Source: Hirsutella rhossiliensis (Eukaryota > Ascomycota > Sordariomycetes > Hypocreales > Ophiocordycipitaceae). From it: DNA of 64,000 nt. Shown here piece by piece: positions 41,107 to 52,719 of this stretch. A program made the position numbers and the translations under genes. The stretch is taken from assembly GCF_020360975.1 (NCBI RefSeq), contig NW_025408668.1, forward strand, positions 4,588,001 to 4,652,000, read 5' to 3'. Each line of letters opens with the position of its first letter. Within the stretch, counting starts at the first letter, position 1. Under the pieces are notes generated by a model. It did no database searches. It saw nothing but the letters and a program-made list of their open reading frames with translations, and was not told where the DNA came from.

Positions 41107-43032
41107 GGCCCCCTATTACTTAAGTTTGGTTTATAGGGGGCCATGGCACAACGGCCCAGCCCATAGGAACGGAAAGTCCCGCAAGGGGCAGAAGTGATGT
41201 ACATAGCAGTATTGAACAGGCGGGGAAATACTTGGTCATAAGAACCAATCAGAGGGACGAAGGATGGTACGTCACAGAGTGTAGCTTGCCTTGGCTTGCA
41301 TACACATCACATGCTGTGCGGGTCGGAACCCGGACACGAGTGGGGAACACACTTCCGCAGAAGTACATAAAGAGGGCGTGCCGCCCACTTCCTTCCGACC
41401 TCAGACGGTCCGTTCTCTCCCATCTCGAGCAGGCTGCTCTTTGGCTTGATGCCCATACTGCCTTTTCCGTCAAGGAGCACGAAGACTCTTCTCTACGTTG
41501 CCCATCGTTTGGTTCGTGGGCAGCCAACCTCCCACCCGGAGGACGGGACTATGCTAAAAGGGAGTCGAGTAGACCTCCGAGGTTCGCTTGTGCGTCACGG
41601 CAAATACCGCTGCTGGGACAGTTGTCTTCCCGGTCAAGGAACGCACTGTGTCGGACACTTCTTCCTCGTCAGATCACGATGCTGGGCACGGAGGCCCTGT
41701 GGGGGGTTTTGTACCCTGATTCTCTGTGGACCGAGTCAACGTTGCCGGTGAAGGAGGGGTTTGGCTTTGACTGTTGGTTCTTGGGCAGCATTGCCCGAGA
41801 ACGTCCGAAGGTGAAGCGAGAGCTTGACCGGGCGCACGACGTCCTTGAGGTCAAGGATGACGACATGACTCGTTCGTTTACCGTCCTGCAGACGGAAGCT
41901 TGCGATTGCGCGCTTCGCGACCCGACACGTCCTGCCGACGTCTAAGTACGACACTCAGCCCCAGGTGCAAGCTAGCGGCTTGTGGGTGGCTAGCGACCGT
42001 GACGACCCCTATGATTGCTGTGAGCGCGTGTGCTTGGAACACGGCGTGGACTCGTTTGTCCATCTCTTCTTGCAGAACGCCACGAACTCGCGCATGCCGG
42101 CGAATCCAATCCCGGACGATCGGGTTTCGGTTCTCCGCGGACTCGTCTACGGGGTTTTCCGGACCTCGCACACTGCTCTCTGCAGGACAGACCTTGTTGC
42201 AATCTGCTCCTTCGCCGGGAGAATCCTCAAGAACAAATCGCGATGAATGACGAGCAGGTGGACGCGCTATGGTGCGCTCACAGCTACTTTACCTTGGCTA
42301 TTCTAGCGAGACATGTGCACAGCGTCAGCATGTACAAACTGTTTGTGGATCAGTTTCGGCGTTTGTGGGCTCGCGTGCTGCACGCCTTGGAGACGGGAGA
42401 AGATGCGCCCGGCCTTGCGAAGAAGTAACCACCCTGCTTGATCGTGGTGTTATAGATCACTCAATGGAACAAGAAGCGTGTATTTATACTGAATGGTTAT
42501 GACAATACCAGGACATTCAATGTCCTCCTAAAGCGGCCTCAGACCGTTTACAAGTGCATGACACGCGTTTACAAGTGAATTGACTCCGAGAATTCCACTC
42601 TGAGGATAAACCCCGTAGGGCACATCACGACTATGGAATCAACCCCCCCGAAGGGGGGTGCAGTGAGGCCGAAGGTCGAACTGTGGAGAGCCACGCTCAA
42701 GAGACTTCAATCGAGTAAACACGTTTACAAGGGAATCTACACAGAGAAGAGGAGCGAGCATCCGTCAGGGTGCGCGACGGACTCCCAACAACACAGTCAC
42801 ACCAAAGAACAATCGTGAATACGGACCGAGTGACGAATACCAACACGAACACACCACCCCAAGTCACTCGGTCATACACTCCACACCCAAACAGTACCCG
42901 TTGGGCCACGACCGGAGGGAGTTTTGTATGAGCGGAGCGAGTTGGACGACTGGAGGGAGCCCTTTGACGGAGTCAACAGTACCGAGCCGGAGGTGAGGGA
43001 CACAAAGGGACGGGAAGTCACTGTCACCCCCG
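41107..43032 (+). repeat. Unit 18 (paralogous family, broken copy)
   Basis: The origin is at 41107-41142 and ACATAAAG at 41365-41372, followed by a GACC-TCAGAC-GGTC hairpin. Iterons are near 42546, 42565 and 42722. An H1 hairpin CCCCCC-GAA-GGGGGG is near 42645-42659. No clear 3' element was found. Confidence 0.88.
41679..42428 (+). pseudogene. Paralogous family protein, subfamily C, frameshifted (unit 18)
   Basis: The first part (41679-41945) includes MTRSFTVLQTEACDCA, matching the start of unit 14 (MDSWQSFYSQTEPTGCA). The frame ends at TAA in GACGTCTAAG. The homology resumes at once in another frame with SKYDTQPQV (unit 14: SKYADLDCV) and stays open to 42246. A further ATG ORF, 42243-42428, follows in a third frame and ends LETGEDAPGLAKK. 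A small indel at about 41943 is the simplest explanation. Splicing is an alternative, since GTCTAAG and a downstream CCCCAG could be weak sites. I call it a disrupted member with moderate confidence. Confidence 0.5.
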
Positions 43033-44979
43033 GGCCCCCTATTACTTAAGTTTGGTTTATAGGGGGCCATGGCACAACGGCCCAGCCCATAGAGCAGCTT
43101 GAACGCACGTGATTGCATGCAGTCATAGGCGGAAGCGACGGGGGGAGCGACGCAGTGCTAAGAGCGAATGAGCCTAGAGGGATCACGCCGTCCATGGAAA
43201 GACAGCTTGTGTAGCTTGCGTAACTTGCATGTATCCACTACTGGCCGGGGCAGACGCCCGGACAGAATGACACCGGAGGGTATAAAGCGGGCAAGGTGCC
43301 CCAATGTTGAACTCGGATGAGTTGTCTCCCTTGAGTCTCGTTTCCTGCGTGGCAAAAGAGAGCGAGAGAGATAGAGAGAGGGAACGATGTCTTCCACCAT
43401 GGAGGTTGATCCTCCTGCTAGTGATAGCGGTTATGAGTCTGTCGAGAGGGATGCTCGCGAGATCCCCGGAGTGACCGAGAAGCATCAAGACTTTGTGTTC
43501 CATGCAAACATGGCGTTTGTCACCTACACCCGCAGCCGGGTCGAAGACCCAGAGGAGTTCCACAGGTATCTACGAGAGTCGCTGGCGCCGAGCCTGCCAC
43601 GGGTTAACCGCAGGACTGGACAGGCAGGAACAGTACAGGTCTACGGCTGCAAGGAACTGCATGAGGATGGCACTCCCCACTATCATGTGATGCTCAAGTT
43701 CGAGCCCCGCGTGCACTGGAGGAACGCCCGTGAAAAGTTCAGGGTCTGGATTGATGTAAAGGATGGTCGTGAGGTGGACACGACGTCGATCAACATTCAC
43801 AAGAAGCCGGAGAACGAGACGCCTGCGTACTTCCTGCAGTGCGTGCAGGCTTATATCGCCAAGGGTGGCGACGTCTTTGGCGAGTGGATCGGTCCCAAGA
43901 CGACGACGGCGTCGGAAAAAGACAAGTACTTGGAGCAGACGGTTGAGACGGAGTCCCGCGAGGAGGCGGAGACGCTGCTCAAGACGCATTTCAAGTCCTG
44001 GTGGGTACGTAACCATGCGAATTGCCAGGCTTTCTTGAGGACCAAGAAGGGTCCTTCTGCCAAACCCCATGCGCCTTCCTTTCCTCCCTTACCTGGAAGG
44101 TGCCGAGAAGGTTGCTTCAGTGGCGGCAAAAGAACTTTGACGTGGCCCGGCTTGGTCGTCCGACATGTCTCGTCATCGTCGGTCGGCCCCGCTCTGGCAA
44201 GACCGAGTGGGCTCTTTCCTTTGGTCGTCCAGCTCACATGACGGGTGAGTGGAATATGGATGAACTCATGAAGCCGGACATTACACATGTTGTCCTCAAC
44301 GATATCAAGTTGAGGGCTTTTCCCTACAAGCGTGACCTTGCTGGCTGTCAGGAGTACATCACCGCCACAGGCAAGTACCGCGAGCAGCGGACCATTCGCA
44401 TGGGTATACCAGTCATCTGGACTTGTAATGAGGACAATGATGTTACCAAGGACAAGGATATTGGTCAGTATTTGCTTGAGACAGCCGTGATTTATCGTGT
44501 GCCAAAGGGGAAGATGTTGTATGGGAAGTAGATACAAATCGAGAAGATGCATTGTTGTGACACCGCCAGCATCGTAGATCAAAATCGTTTACAAGCTCAC
44601 CACATTGCCCCGGCTACCACCCTTCATCTCTAACCCACTCATGACTATGGAATCAATCCCCGCAGGTGCGACCGAGCCGAAGGTTCGGGCGTGGAGACCA
44701 CGCTCAACCATCTTCAATTGAGTAGACCCGTTCACAAGCCAGTAGATACACCACAGGAGGAGCAACCGAAGGGCGACGGACCATACACAACAACTTGCAC
44801 ACACACAAACCCCAGTTCAAGTCACTCCGCCATACAAGCACACTGCAAACAATACCGTTGGGCCACCCCGACCGGAGGGAGGTGCTTGAGCGGAGCGAGA
44901 ACGGACGACTGGATGGAGGACACTGGTACGAGCAGGCAGCGAGGACCTTGTAGGAGTGAGGGAGTCACTGCTACTCTTG
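43033..44979 (+). repeat. Unit 19 (Rep segment, copy 1)
   Basis: The origin is at 43033-43068 and TATAAAG at 43281-43287. A perfect hairpin AACTC-GGAT-GAGTT is at 43310-43323. Iterons are near 44586 and 44732. The usual 3' element is absent after the gene. The common region downstream (44862-44979) is nearly identical to that before unit 12 and to the inverted end block at 62709-62830. Confidence 0.92.
43387..44531 (+). pseudogene. rep: CRESS-DNA Rep, copy with a frameshift in the helicase exon
   Basis: Almost identical to the intact copy in unit 23. The HUH exon (43387-44004) is open and keeps all endonuclease motifs. In the helicase exon (about 44108-44531) one extra A at about 44128 (GGCAAAAGAAC, where units 23 and 29 read GGCAAAGAAC) puts the expected junction out of frame. 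A second difference, a missing C at about 44091, lies in the intron. The rest, including the Walker A motif GRPRSGKT, is intact and identical. The copy would yield a truncated nuclease-only protein unless another acceptor is used. A sequencing error is the main alternative. Confidence 0.8.
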
Positions 44980-46898
44980 GGCCCCCTATTACTTAAGTTT
45001 GGTTTATAGGGGGCCATGGCACAACGGCCCAGCCCATAGAGAATGGATGTCCTGCAAAGGGCAGAAATGGAGGTGCTAGACCGAAAGGAGCGGAGCGGAT
45101 GAAGGTGGTCCTAACCGCTGATTGGAGAAGAGCGACAACGCGGGTCTACCCGTCCAGCTTCCCAAAGGGTTGCATGACGGATCCATACACGTCCGGGGCA
45201 GCACCCGGACACATGAGATACGGGAGTATATAAAGACCTGGGGGTGCCCCCCTCGACGGCGACCTGGGATGGTCTTCCATTTATCCTTCACTCTTCACGC
45301 ACGGGGTGCATGTGCTGAGCTTGGGCGAAAAGCTACGTCTTCTTACAGGTAAAACATCTCCTTTTCTGTGTGGGAAAAGCACCGCTTCGATTTCGGGAGG
45401 AAAACATGTTATCAGAATACTGTTCGCTGACGAACACGGACGGCTGCACAGACCACGTGCCACCTCCTGCTAGGAGATAAACTCGTCGTGAGACATTCTG
45501 CTACACGCTCGTTGAGAATGCCGTGTACAAGTCTTTCCTTTCCGGTTGTAGAACCGGAACGTCTACTGCATGACGCCGAAGACTACGAGGCCGACGGTGG
45601 TGACAAGTGGTCAGCCTGTGAGAGCAGCAGCGATACGCCCTCCTCTTTCGCCTTGGAACTTGGGGAAGGGCCGGCGCTTCCTTCGTTGACGGAGGTGTTC
45701 CACTCCGGAGTGGACGCGGCGAGGCTTTTCCGCCCCGGCGACATCCTGCAGGCTTCTTTGCAAGGAGCAGGTGCATTTTGGACGGTATCCATGGTCCATT
45801 TTGACTCTCTTCAGGCCTTGAAGGACGTGGCCTTCTGCCTTGCTCCCCCTGCCGGTTTCGGCTGTAGAATATGGTCTCTCGCAGATGACCAGGCGGGGTG
45901 TTGGATCGCCGTCGTTCTTGTAGGTGCCATTGACGGTTCGCATTTAGATGCGGCCAGGGTAAAGACGGAGGATTTCCTCTCATGCTGCGCCGGCGTCGAT
46001 GCCTCTCTGGAATTGGCCGTAGAATGGCTGGAGATGATCCCTTGGTGGAGTTATCGTCACTGGCGCAAGCAGTACGATCTCCTTCTCGACTCCTCGCTCT
46101 GGGTTTGGTCCGCTGGCGAGGACATTGACACGGTCGAGTTCCGCGTCCATCAGCACTTGGATACGCTGGTCCGCTGAGGGGTTTCGGGCTTTTGGACTCC
46201 CTGGCGGTAGATTCTTAGGCTGTTTTTCCATAGCTGTTACGGGGCTTTTTGTACGGGACCTTTCCTGCCACGCTTTGAAACCAATCGTATGAATGCGTCG
46301 CCATTTGACTTGCTTCGGGATTGCGGCCGAACAGAACACGGGTGACCGATGCCGTAGTCGAATTGCCTCTCTCGGTGCCTGTACTGGCTGCACACCTTCA
46401 TTACTTACCCTCTTCCCGGCCATCACCGAGATAACAAGCAGCGTAGCCCTGATTTTTCCACGTACACTTTGAAAGCGTTTACAAGAAAGCGGCACAAGCT
46501 AGTGATCAAAACCCCTTTAAGGACTCTACACTGAGGATAAGCCCCGCAGGGCATTCCATGACTATGAACATTACCCCGAAGGGGGTGCGGACACGCCGAA
46601 GGTGTGGACGTGAAGAGTGGCGCTCACCATCTTCAATTGAGTAACGCGTTCACAAGAGCACTCGACAAAGTGAAGAGGAGTAGGTGTCCCGCAAGGGGCA
46701 CACGACGGACCGTAATCAATACACCAAACAGAAACGGAAGTCACTCCGCCATACACTCCACATACAAACGCTACACCGTTGGGCCGCGACTGGAAGGAGC
46801 CCTTCGACCGGAGGGAGTTTTGAACGAGTGGAACGAGGACACTGTGACCGACCGGCGGGAGGGCAACTGTATGGGGGACGGAGTCACTCATACCCATA
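44980..46898 (+). repeat. Unit 20
   Basis: The origin is at 44980-45015 and TATATAAAG at 45227-45235, followed by a GACC-TGGGAT-GGTC hairpin. Iterons are near 46475 and 46648. The pre-origin block (about 46815-46898) is shared base for base with the block before unit 10 (about 19385-19465). About 290 nt after the gene hold no supportable ORF on the plus strand. Confidence 0.9.
45518..46177 (+). CDS. Paralogous family protein, subfamily D, 219 aa (unit 20)
   Basis: The ATG at 45518 starts MPCTSLSFPVVEPERLLHDA. An acidic, Ser-rich N-terminal 50 residues precede the folded part. That part follows the family pattern: WTVSMVHFDSLQALKDVAFC, then FGCRIWSLADD, CWIAVVLVGAIDGSHLDAAR, a helix TEDFLSCC, and LAVEWLEMIPWWSYRHWRKQYDLL. 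The positions of C-x-IAVVLVG and W-x-x-x-R-K/R-x-x-L correspond to DC-x-MVLLFD and W-x-x-x-R-x-x-L in units 15 and 16. Identity to the others is low, so membership is inferred from pattern and gene position. The opposite-strand ORF (45501-45983) is a shadow. Confidence 0.7.
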   Translation: MPCTSLSFPVVEPERLLHDAEDYEADGGDKWSACESSSDTPSSFALELGEGPALPSLTEVFHSGVDAARLFRPGDILQASLQGAGAFWTVSMVHFDSLQALKDVAFCLAPPAGFGCRIWSLADDQAGCWIAVVLVGAIDGSHLDAARVKTEDFLSCCAGVDASLELAVEWLEMIPWWSYRHWRKQYDLLLDSSLWVWSAGEDIDTVEFRVHQHLDTLVR

Positions 46899-48845
46899 GG
46901 CCCCCTATTACTTAAGTTTGGTTTATAGGGGGCCATGGCACAACGGCCCAGCCCATAGGAACGGAATGTCGGACACGGCAGGAGAGAAGTACTAGGCCGA
47001 AAGGAGCGGAGCGGATGCAGGCAGTCCTAACGACCAATGGGACTGGAGAGACCAGGTCGGTTCTGCGGTGTAGGTTGCGTCAGCTTCCATGCACGTCCAG
47101 GTCATATGACGGGGTGGGAGCCCCGGACACATGTGGAGAACACACACACACCGGAGGGTATAAGAACCCAGGGTTCGCCCACTCTTACAGAACATGGACG
47201 GTTCTCTTTTTCTTTCTCTTCATTTTCCGGAGGAGAGGGCGTTGTTACGCCTCGAAAAGAAAGGTAAGCCGTGAGGCTTTTACGACGAGAGGACACGGTG
47301 CCTGCGGCTACGAGACCCCATGAAAACATACCGAGAGTATGGGAACCCAGAGGAAACAATAGCACTTGGCGGTGCGACGAGTCGAAAGACGTAAGCAAGT
47401 GAGGGCGGGAGACGAACACTGGCAAAAAGGTGGGACACCTGGACAGACTTGTTTTGTCCTTCTTCCTTCATTTCTTCTAGTAGGAAGCATCCGGTGTGGA
47501 CGGACAGGTCCACGGCACTCCGGGACGCAAGGTTGCCGTTCTGTTCCCGCGGAGAGGAACTCGATTGGTGTCCTGTGCACGCGCTTCCACTGCGCCCCTT
47601 TGGGGCTTCGCTCCCGCTTGTTTCCCTTCTTGAGGACTGGGGAATGCACTCCGCGCTCCGGGCGCTCCGTCGACAACCGCACCCCGGCCAGGAGGCTAAT
47701 CCTTGGATGCAGTAGAGGAGATTCTCTCCTCCGTCTTACCTGGTTGCTTTAACCCGTGAGGGCCTCTCGGTAACACCTTCCTTTGTCTTTTCTTTTACGA
47801 TGTGGTAAAAGATTCTGTTTCCTCGTCTCCTGACAGAGCGAACTCATGTTCTTCCTTTTTACGTGCAGTGGAGGGGGCTGCATCTTGACTACTTCCTTGC
47901 GGCCTCGCACAGCAACCGCTTGGAGGAGACGTGGCCTTGTTCATTCTCCCAGAGATGGATTTGCCCTGAGGAATCATCGAGCAGCAGGCTTGAATCGTTT
48001 ATCGACTGTAGCCCACTCGCCGACAGAGACACGGGAGACCACTGGGCCAACTTTTGGTAACGATGCACGTAGCAGCGCCGGGGCCTGTAGACTGTTCGCG
48101 GGGGGCCTTCAAGTGTTGTAGAATGGCCGGTTTCCACATCGCCAGGATGACCCCCTCTGCTTGCCCAAACGGGACTTGGGAATGGCTTCATGCCCTTATC
48201 GGCACTCGACGCGACAGACAGAGGTGCACGACTGAATAGACGTAACTGGTTTCATGATTGGCTGCCAGCAGAAACACGCTGCATGACCGTAATCTGCTTC
48301 ACGTTCACTGACAATTGCCCAAGTCCTTGCAACACGCCTTTGACATGATACACCTATCCCCGGCTACAGCTCAACACCACCCATATCGTAGCCTTCACAT
48401 CACACGTAGACAGCCCAAGCGTTTACAAGTGAATTGACTCTGAGAATTCCACACTGAGCTTAAGCCCCGCAGGGCATTTCATCGTTATGGAATCAACCCC
48501 CCGAAGGGGGTGCGGACGAGCCGTAGGTTCGGACGTGGAGAGCCACGTTGACGAGACTTCAATTGAGTAACGCGTTTACACGAGAGCAGTACACAGTGAG
48601 GAGGAGCAAACGAAGTGCGACGGACCACACAATACACTACACGCGCCCACAAACCCTGAACAAGGTACCACTCCCATACAACCCACACACAAACAATACC
48701 CGTTGGGCCACCCCGACCGGAGGGAGGTGCTTGAGCGGAGCGAGAAAAACCGACAGGAGGGAGGTTTTGGACGAGAGGAACGAGGACACTGGGACTTCGA
48801 CTGGAGGGAGAAGACAGTAGAGGGGCGGAGTCCCTTCTACCCCCA
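46899..48845 (+). repeat. Unit 21 (non-coding type)
   Basis: The origin is at 46899-46934 and TATAAG at 47159-47164. The 3' element (GGGAATGGCTTCATGCCC) is at 48178-48195. Iterons are near 48418 and 48571. ORFs exist (47366-47752) but resemble no other unit's protein except across the structured repeats. Confidence 0.88.
47503..47660 (+). repeat. Structured elements of unit 21
   Basis: Two blocks: GTCCACGGCACTCC with a following GTTCTGTTCCCG (47509-47555), and a copy at 47576-47640 with CACTGCGCCCC, TTGGGG and GCTCCCGCTTGTTTCCC. The second block matches unit 1 (minus strand, 905-985) over about 50 nt and in the same frame (LRSRLFP in both). A short peptide is therefore possible here, though the frame is not kept in units 6, 10 and 24. 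Confidence 0.45.
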
Positions 48846-50811
48846 GGCCCCCTATTACTTAAGTTTGGTTTATAGGGGGCCATGGCACAACGGCCCAACG
48901 TACTAGGCAGGTTACGTAAGTATCCATGCAGTCATAGACCGAAAGGGAGTGGAACGAGAGAAGGTTGTCATAAGAGCTGGGGGAGGGGACCGACAACGCG
49001 CGTTCATTGGGTAGCTTCCAACGCAGTGGTTGCGTACACATCCACTCTTGGACGGGGTAGACACCCGGACAACTTTACCACACCGGAGGGTATAAAGGCA
49101 CGGGCTGCCGCCCACCCACTACAGAACCCAGACGGTTCTCTCTTTTTTTCCCTTCGTCAGACCTAGGAAAGGTTTGATGCTTTACGCGTATGTCGACGCA
49201 GGACGCAACACGTTAGACGCTGGACGATACGCACTCAGTCGGAGACATTTGTGCAAGGGAGCACCGTATTTTCTGGACCGGCATTCATTGCGATGATGCG
49301 GGACGCTCGCGTTGTTCGAAAGGAGGACGCGGGGACCGGCGGAGAGGGCTGGGACAAGCTTCTGCGGCGAGAGGACGCACTAGTCCGTGAGGTCGTGGGA
49401 ACGGGGTACGAACCCAAGGTGGTGGTGTACTGTTGCGCGAAGCAGGAAGGATGTTGCATCCATGGAAGCATGTGCCGGCCACTGCGAGACCAGCGCTGGT
49501 GTCAGCGTTGGGTCTTCTTGTTCTTGGACCTAGGCGAGGTCGAGCGACGTTCACCGGCGACGATACGGGAGCATTTGTCCGACCGTCTGGGCAATTTCTC
49601 TTTTTCCCTCTGGGGATCCGAGCAGTGGAACCGGCATGGATGGTCGCAGTACGCGATGTTCTTGGAAGCGGGAGCTGGAAACGGCTTGAGTGAGGCACAC
49701 TTAGACTCTCTCCGTAGCTACGTGAGGGAGCACGTCCCGCATGACCCTGAGCCTTGGCATGGCGGGGCAGCCCGCCTCTCTTGCTGTGCTGGTGTGCATC
49801 TACAGCGGCTCACTAAGGATGTGAAGCGAGTTCTCTTGGGGAAGCTACAGGACGGAGGGACGCTACAGGAGTTTGGAGACGAGAGTGTCCGGTCTTGCCT
49901 CGTGCAGCATCTGGTAACAGTTCTATAGGATTTGATTTGGAGCAGGATAGACAAGGTGACGGGAGGAATGCCCACTAGAAGGTGTAATGGAATACTCCGG
50001 GTCACTACACGACCTTCCCGAATGGGTAATCACGGTGGCTTCATCTCGAGGATGGAGGAGTGCGTGCAGGCCGACCACGTAGCTGACTCGGTCGTCTCTT
50101 TGCTTGTTCACAAGTAACTATGTTTATGCCCGTACATGTTCTCCGCGGAGCCTAGGCAAGGGACTGGTAGAGCGAGTGCGATTCTCGGCCTGTCAAGTTA
50201 GGTCGCAGACTCCCAATCGTCGGCGAGGAAGCGATGCGACGGAGACTCTTTTCCTTCAATCGTGAGCGTTTACAAGTACTCCAAACACGTTTACAAGTTC
50301 ACCTACACCCGTTTCCCAGTAGAACAACCGAAATACTGTACCTGAAACCGTTTACAAGATCATTCACTGCCTCGGCTACAGACTAATATCTACAATCCCT
50401 TCCGAGATACGAACAGAACCCCCGAAGGGGGTGCGGCGAGGCCGTAGGTCGAGACGTGGAAGCAGCGAAGCGTCACCCTGCAAGAATCTTCAACCGGGTC
50501 ACACGTTCACAAGAAAGTCTTCCGGCGACGGGAGGAGCAAGTGTCCAACGGGCACGGGACGCACCAAACACAATACACTGTAAAGAGTCCACGCACGAAG
50601 AAAACACACACCGGCAAGGTCACTCCACCACCCACTCACACGGAACATCTACAACTCAGCAATACACCGTTGGGCCACGACCAGAGGGAGTTTTGTCTGA
50701 GCGGAGCGAGAAAAACCGACAGGAGGGAGGTTTTGGACGAGAGGAACGAGGACACTGGGACTTCGACTGGAGGGAGAAGACAGTAGAGGGGCGGAGTCCC
50801 TTCTACCCCCA
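48846..50811 (+). repeat. Unit 22
   Basis: The origin is at 48846-48881 and TATAAAG at 49091-49097, followed by AACCCAGACGGTTC. The 3' element (ATCACGGTGGCTTCATCTCG) is at about 50029-50048. Four iterons lie near 50266, 50287, 50349 and 50505. The last 113 bp before the next origin (50699-50811) are identical to those before this one (48733-48845). Confidence 0.9.
49293..49928 (+). CDS. Paralogous family protein, subfamily B, 211 aa (unit 22)
   Basis: The first in-frame ATG is at 49293 (MMRDARVVRKEDAGTGG). The diagnostic block RPLRDQRWCQRWVFLFLDLG aligns with units 12 and 13. It is followed by a helix (TIREHLSDRLGNFSFSLWG), FLEAGAGNGLSEAHLDSLRS, RLSCCAGVHLQRLTKDVKR and a leucine-rich C-terminus (CLVQHLVTVL). 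Spacing matches the unit 12 protein although most residues differ. The ORF ends about 100 nt before the 3' element, as in other units. Function unknown. Confidence 0.72.
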   Translation: MMRDARVVRKEDAGTGGEGWDKLLRREDALVREVVGTGYEPKVVVYCCAKQEGCCIHGSMCRPLRDQRWCQRWVFLFLDLGEVERRSPATIREHLSDRLGNFSFSLWGSEQWNRHGWSQYAMFLEAGAGNGLSEAHLDSLRSYVREHVPHDPEPWHGGAARLSCCAGVHLQRLTKDVKRVLLGKLQDGGTLQEFGDESVRSCLVQHLVTVL

Positions 50812-52719
50812 GGCCCCCTATTACTTAAGTTTGGTTTATAGGGGGCCATGGCACAACGGCCCAGTCACTAGGCAGATTGAACGCACGTGATTTACTGCAG
50901 TCATAGGCGGAAGCGACGGGGGGAGCGACGCAGTGCTAAGAGCGAATGAGCCTAGAGGGATCACGCCGTCCATGGAAAGACAGCTTGTGTAGCTTGCGTA
51001 ACTTGCATGTATCCACTACTGGCCGGGGCAGACGCCCGGACAGAATGACACCGGAGGGTATAAAGCGGGCAAGGTGCCCCAATGTTGAACTCGGATGAGT
51101 TGTCTCCTTGAGTCTCGTTTCCTGCGTGGCAAAGAGAGCGAGAGAGATAGAGAGAGGAACGATGTCTTCCACCATGGAGGTTGATCCTCCTGCTAGTGAT
51201 AGCGGTTATGAGTCTGTCGAGAGGGATGCTCGCGAGATCCCCGGAGTGACCGAGAAGCATCAAGACTTTGTGTTCCATGCAAACATGGCGTTTGTCACCT
51301 ACACCCGCAGCCGGGTCGAAGACCCAGAGGAGTTCCACAGGTATCTACGAGAGTCGCTGGCGCCGAGCCTGCCACGGGTTAACCGCAGGACTGGACAGGC
51401 AGGAACAGTACAGGTCTACGGCTGCAAGGAACTGCATGAGGATGGCACTCCCCACTATCATGTGATGCTCAAGTTCGAGCCCCGCGTGCACTGGAGGAAC
51501 GCCCGTGAAAAGTTCAGGGTCTGGATTGATGTAAAGGATGGTCGTGAGGTGGACACGACGTCGATCAACATTCACAAGAAGCCGGAGAACGAGACGCCTG
51601 CGTACTTCCTGCAGTGCGTGCAGGCTTATATCGCCAAGGGTGGCGACGTCTTTGGCGAGTGGATCGGTCCCAAGACGACGACGGCGTCGGAAAAAGACAA
51701 GTACTTGGAGCAGGCGGTTGAGACGGAGTCCCGCGAGGAGGCGGAGACGCTGCTCAAGACGCATTTCAAGTCCTGGTGGGTACGTAACCATGCGAATTGC
51801 CAGGCTTTCTTGAGGACCAAGAAGGGTCCTTCTGCCAAACCCCATGCGCCTTCCTTTCCTCCCTTACCCTGGAAGGTGCCGAGAAGGTTGCTTCAGTGGC
51901 GGCAAAGAACTTTGACGTGGCCCGGCTTGGTCGTCCGACATGTCTCGTCATCGTCGGTCGGCCCCGCTCTGGCAAGACCGAGTGGGCTCTTTCCTTTGGT
52001 CGTCCAGCTCACATGACGGGTGAGTGGAATATGGATGAACTCATGAAGCCGGACATTACACATGTTGTCCTCAACGATATCAAGTTGAGGGCTTTTCCCT
52101 ACAAGCGTGACCTTGCTGGCTGTCAGGAGTACATCACCGCCACAGGCAAGTACCGCGAGCAGCGGACCATTCGCATGGGTATACCAGTCATCTGGACTTG
52201 TAATGAGGACAATGATGTTACCAAGGACAAGGATATTGGTCAGTATTTGCTTGAGACAGCCGTGATTTATCGTGTGCCAAAGGGGAAGATGTTGTATGGG
52301 AAGTAGATACAAATCGAGAAGATGCATTGTTGTGACACCGCCAGCATCGTAGATCAAAATCGTTTACAAGCTCACCACATTGCCCCGGCTACCACCCTTC
52401 ATCTCCAACCCACTCATGACTATGGAATCAATCCCCGCAGGTGCGACCGAGCCGAAGGTTCGGGCGTGGAGAGCCACGCTCAACCATCTTCGATTCAGTA
52501 GACACGTTTACAAGCCGGTCTTCACGCGACAGGAGGAGCAACCGAAGGGCGACGGACACAAACACGACAACTTGCACACACACAAACCCCAAACACATGC
52601 TGGGCCCACGAGCGGAGCGAGTTGAGACGACCGGAGGGAGGAACTGCCCTTGAGTGGAACGAAAGGGTACACGCCTGGAGGGCGGGTGGACTGTGTGACG
52701 GGAGGTCACTTGTCAGAAA
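50812..52719 (+). repeat. Unit 23 (Rep segment, copy 2)
   Basis: The origin is at 50812-50847 and TATAAAG at 51059-51065, with the same AACTC-GGAT-GAGTT hairpin as unit 19. The first 50 bp after the origin match unit 9 (17535 onward) rather than unit 19, so the flanks are recombinant. Iterons are near 52361 and 52504. Confidence 0.92.
51162..52306 (+). CDS. rep: CRESS-DNA replication initiator (Rep), intact copy
   Basis: Two exons, 51162-51779 and 51884-52306. The 104-nt intron (GTACGT donor, GCCGAG acceptor) gives a 346-aa protein, a normal length for genomovirus/geminivirus-type Reps, many of which also have an intron here. Nuclease motifs: I, FVTYTRS (residues 44-50); II, HYHVMLKF (98-105), with the metal-binding His pair; III, YIAKGG (156-161), with the catalytic Tyr and Lys. 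SF3 helicase: Walker A GRPRSGKT (231-238), Walker B VVLNDI (267-272), motif C IPVIWTCN (306-313). The protein should nick and religate the origin strand of circular ssDNA and unwind it during rolling-circle replication. The exact acceptor is inferred from phase; CTTCAG at 51891-51896 is the alternative. Confidence 0.9.

Noticed and set aside
43570..44070. Minus-strand ORF of 166 aa opposite the Rep nuclease exon (also 51345-51845)
   Set aside because: It is exactly antisense to the conserved HUH motifs, so its conservation between copies is a by-product of Rep conservation.
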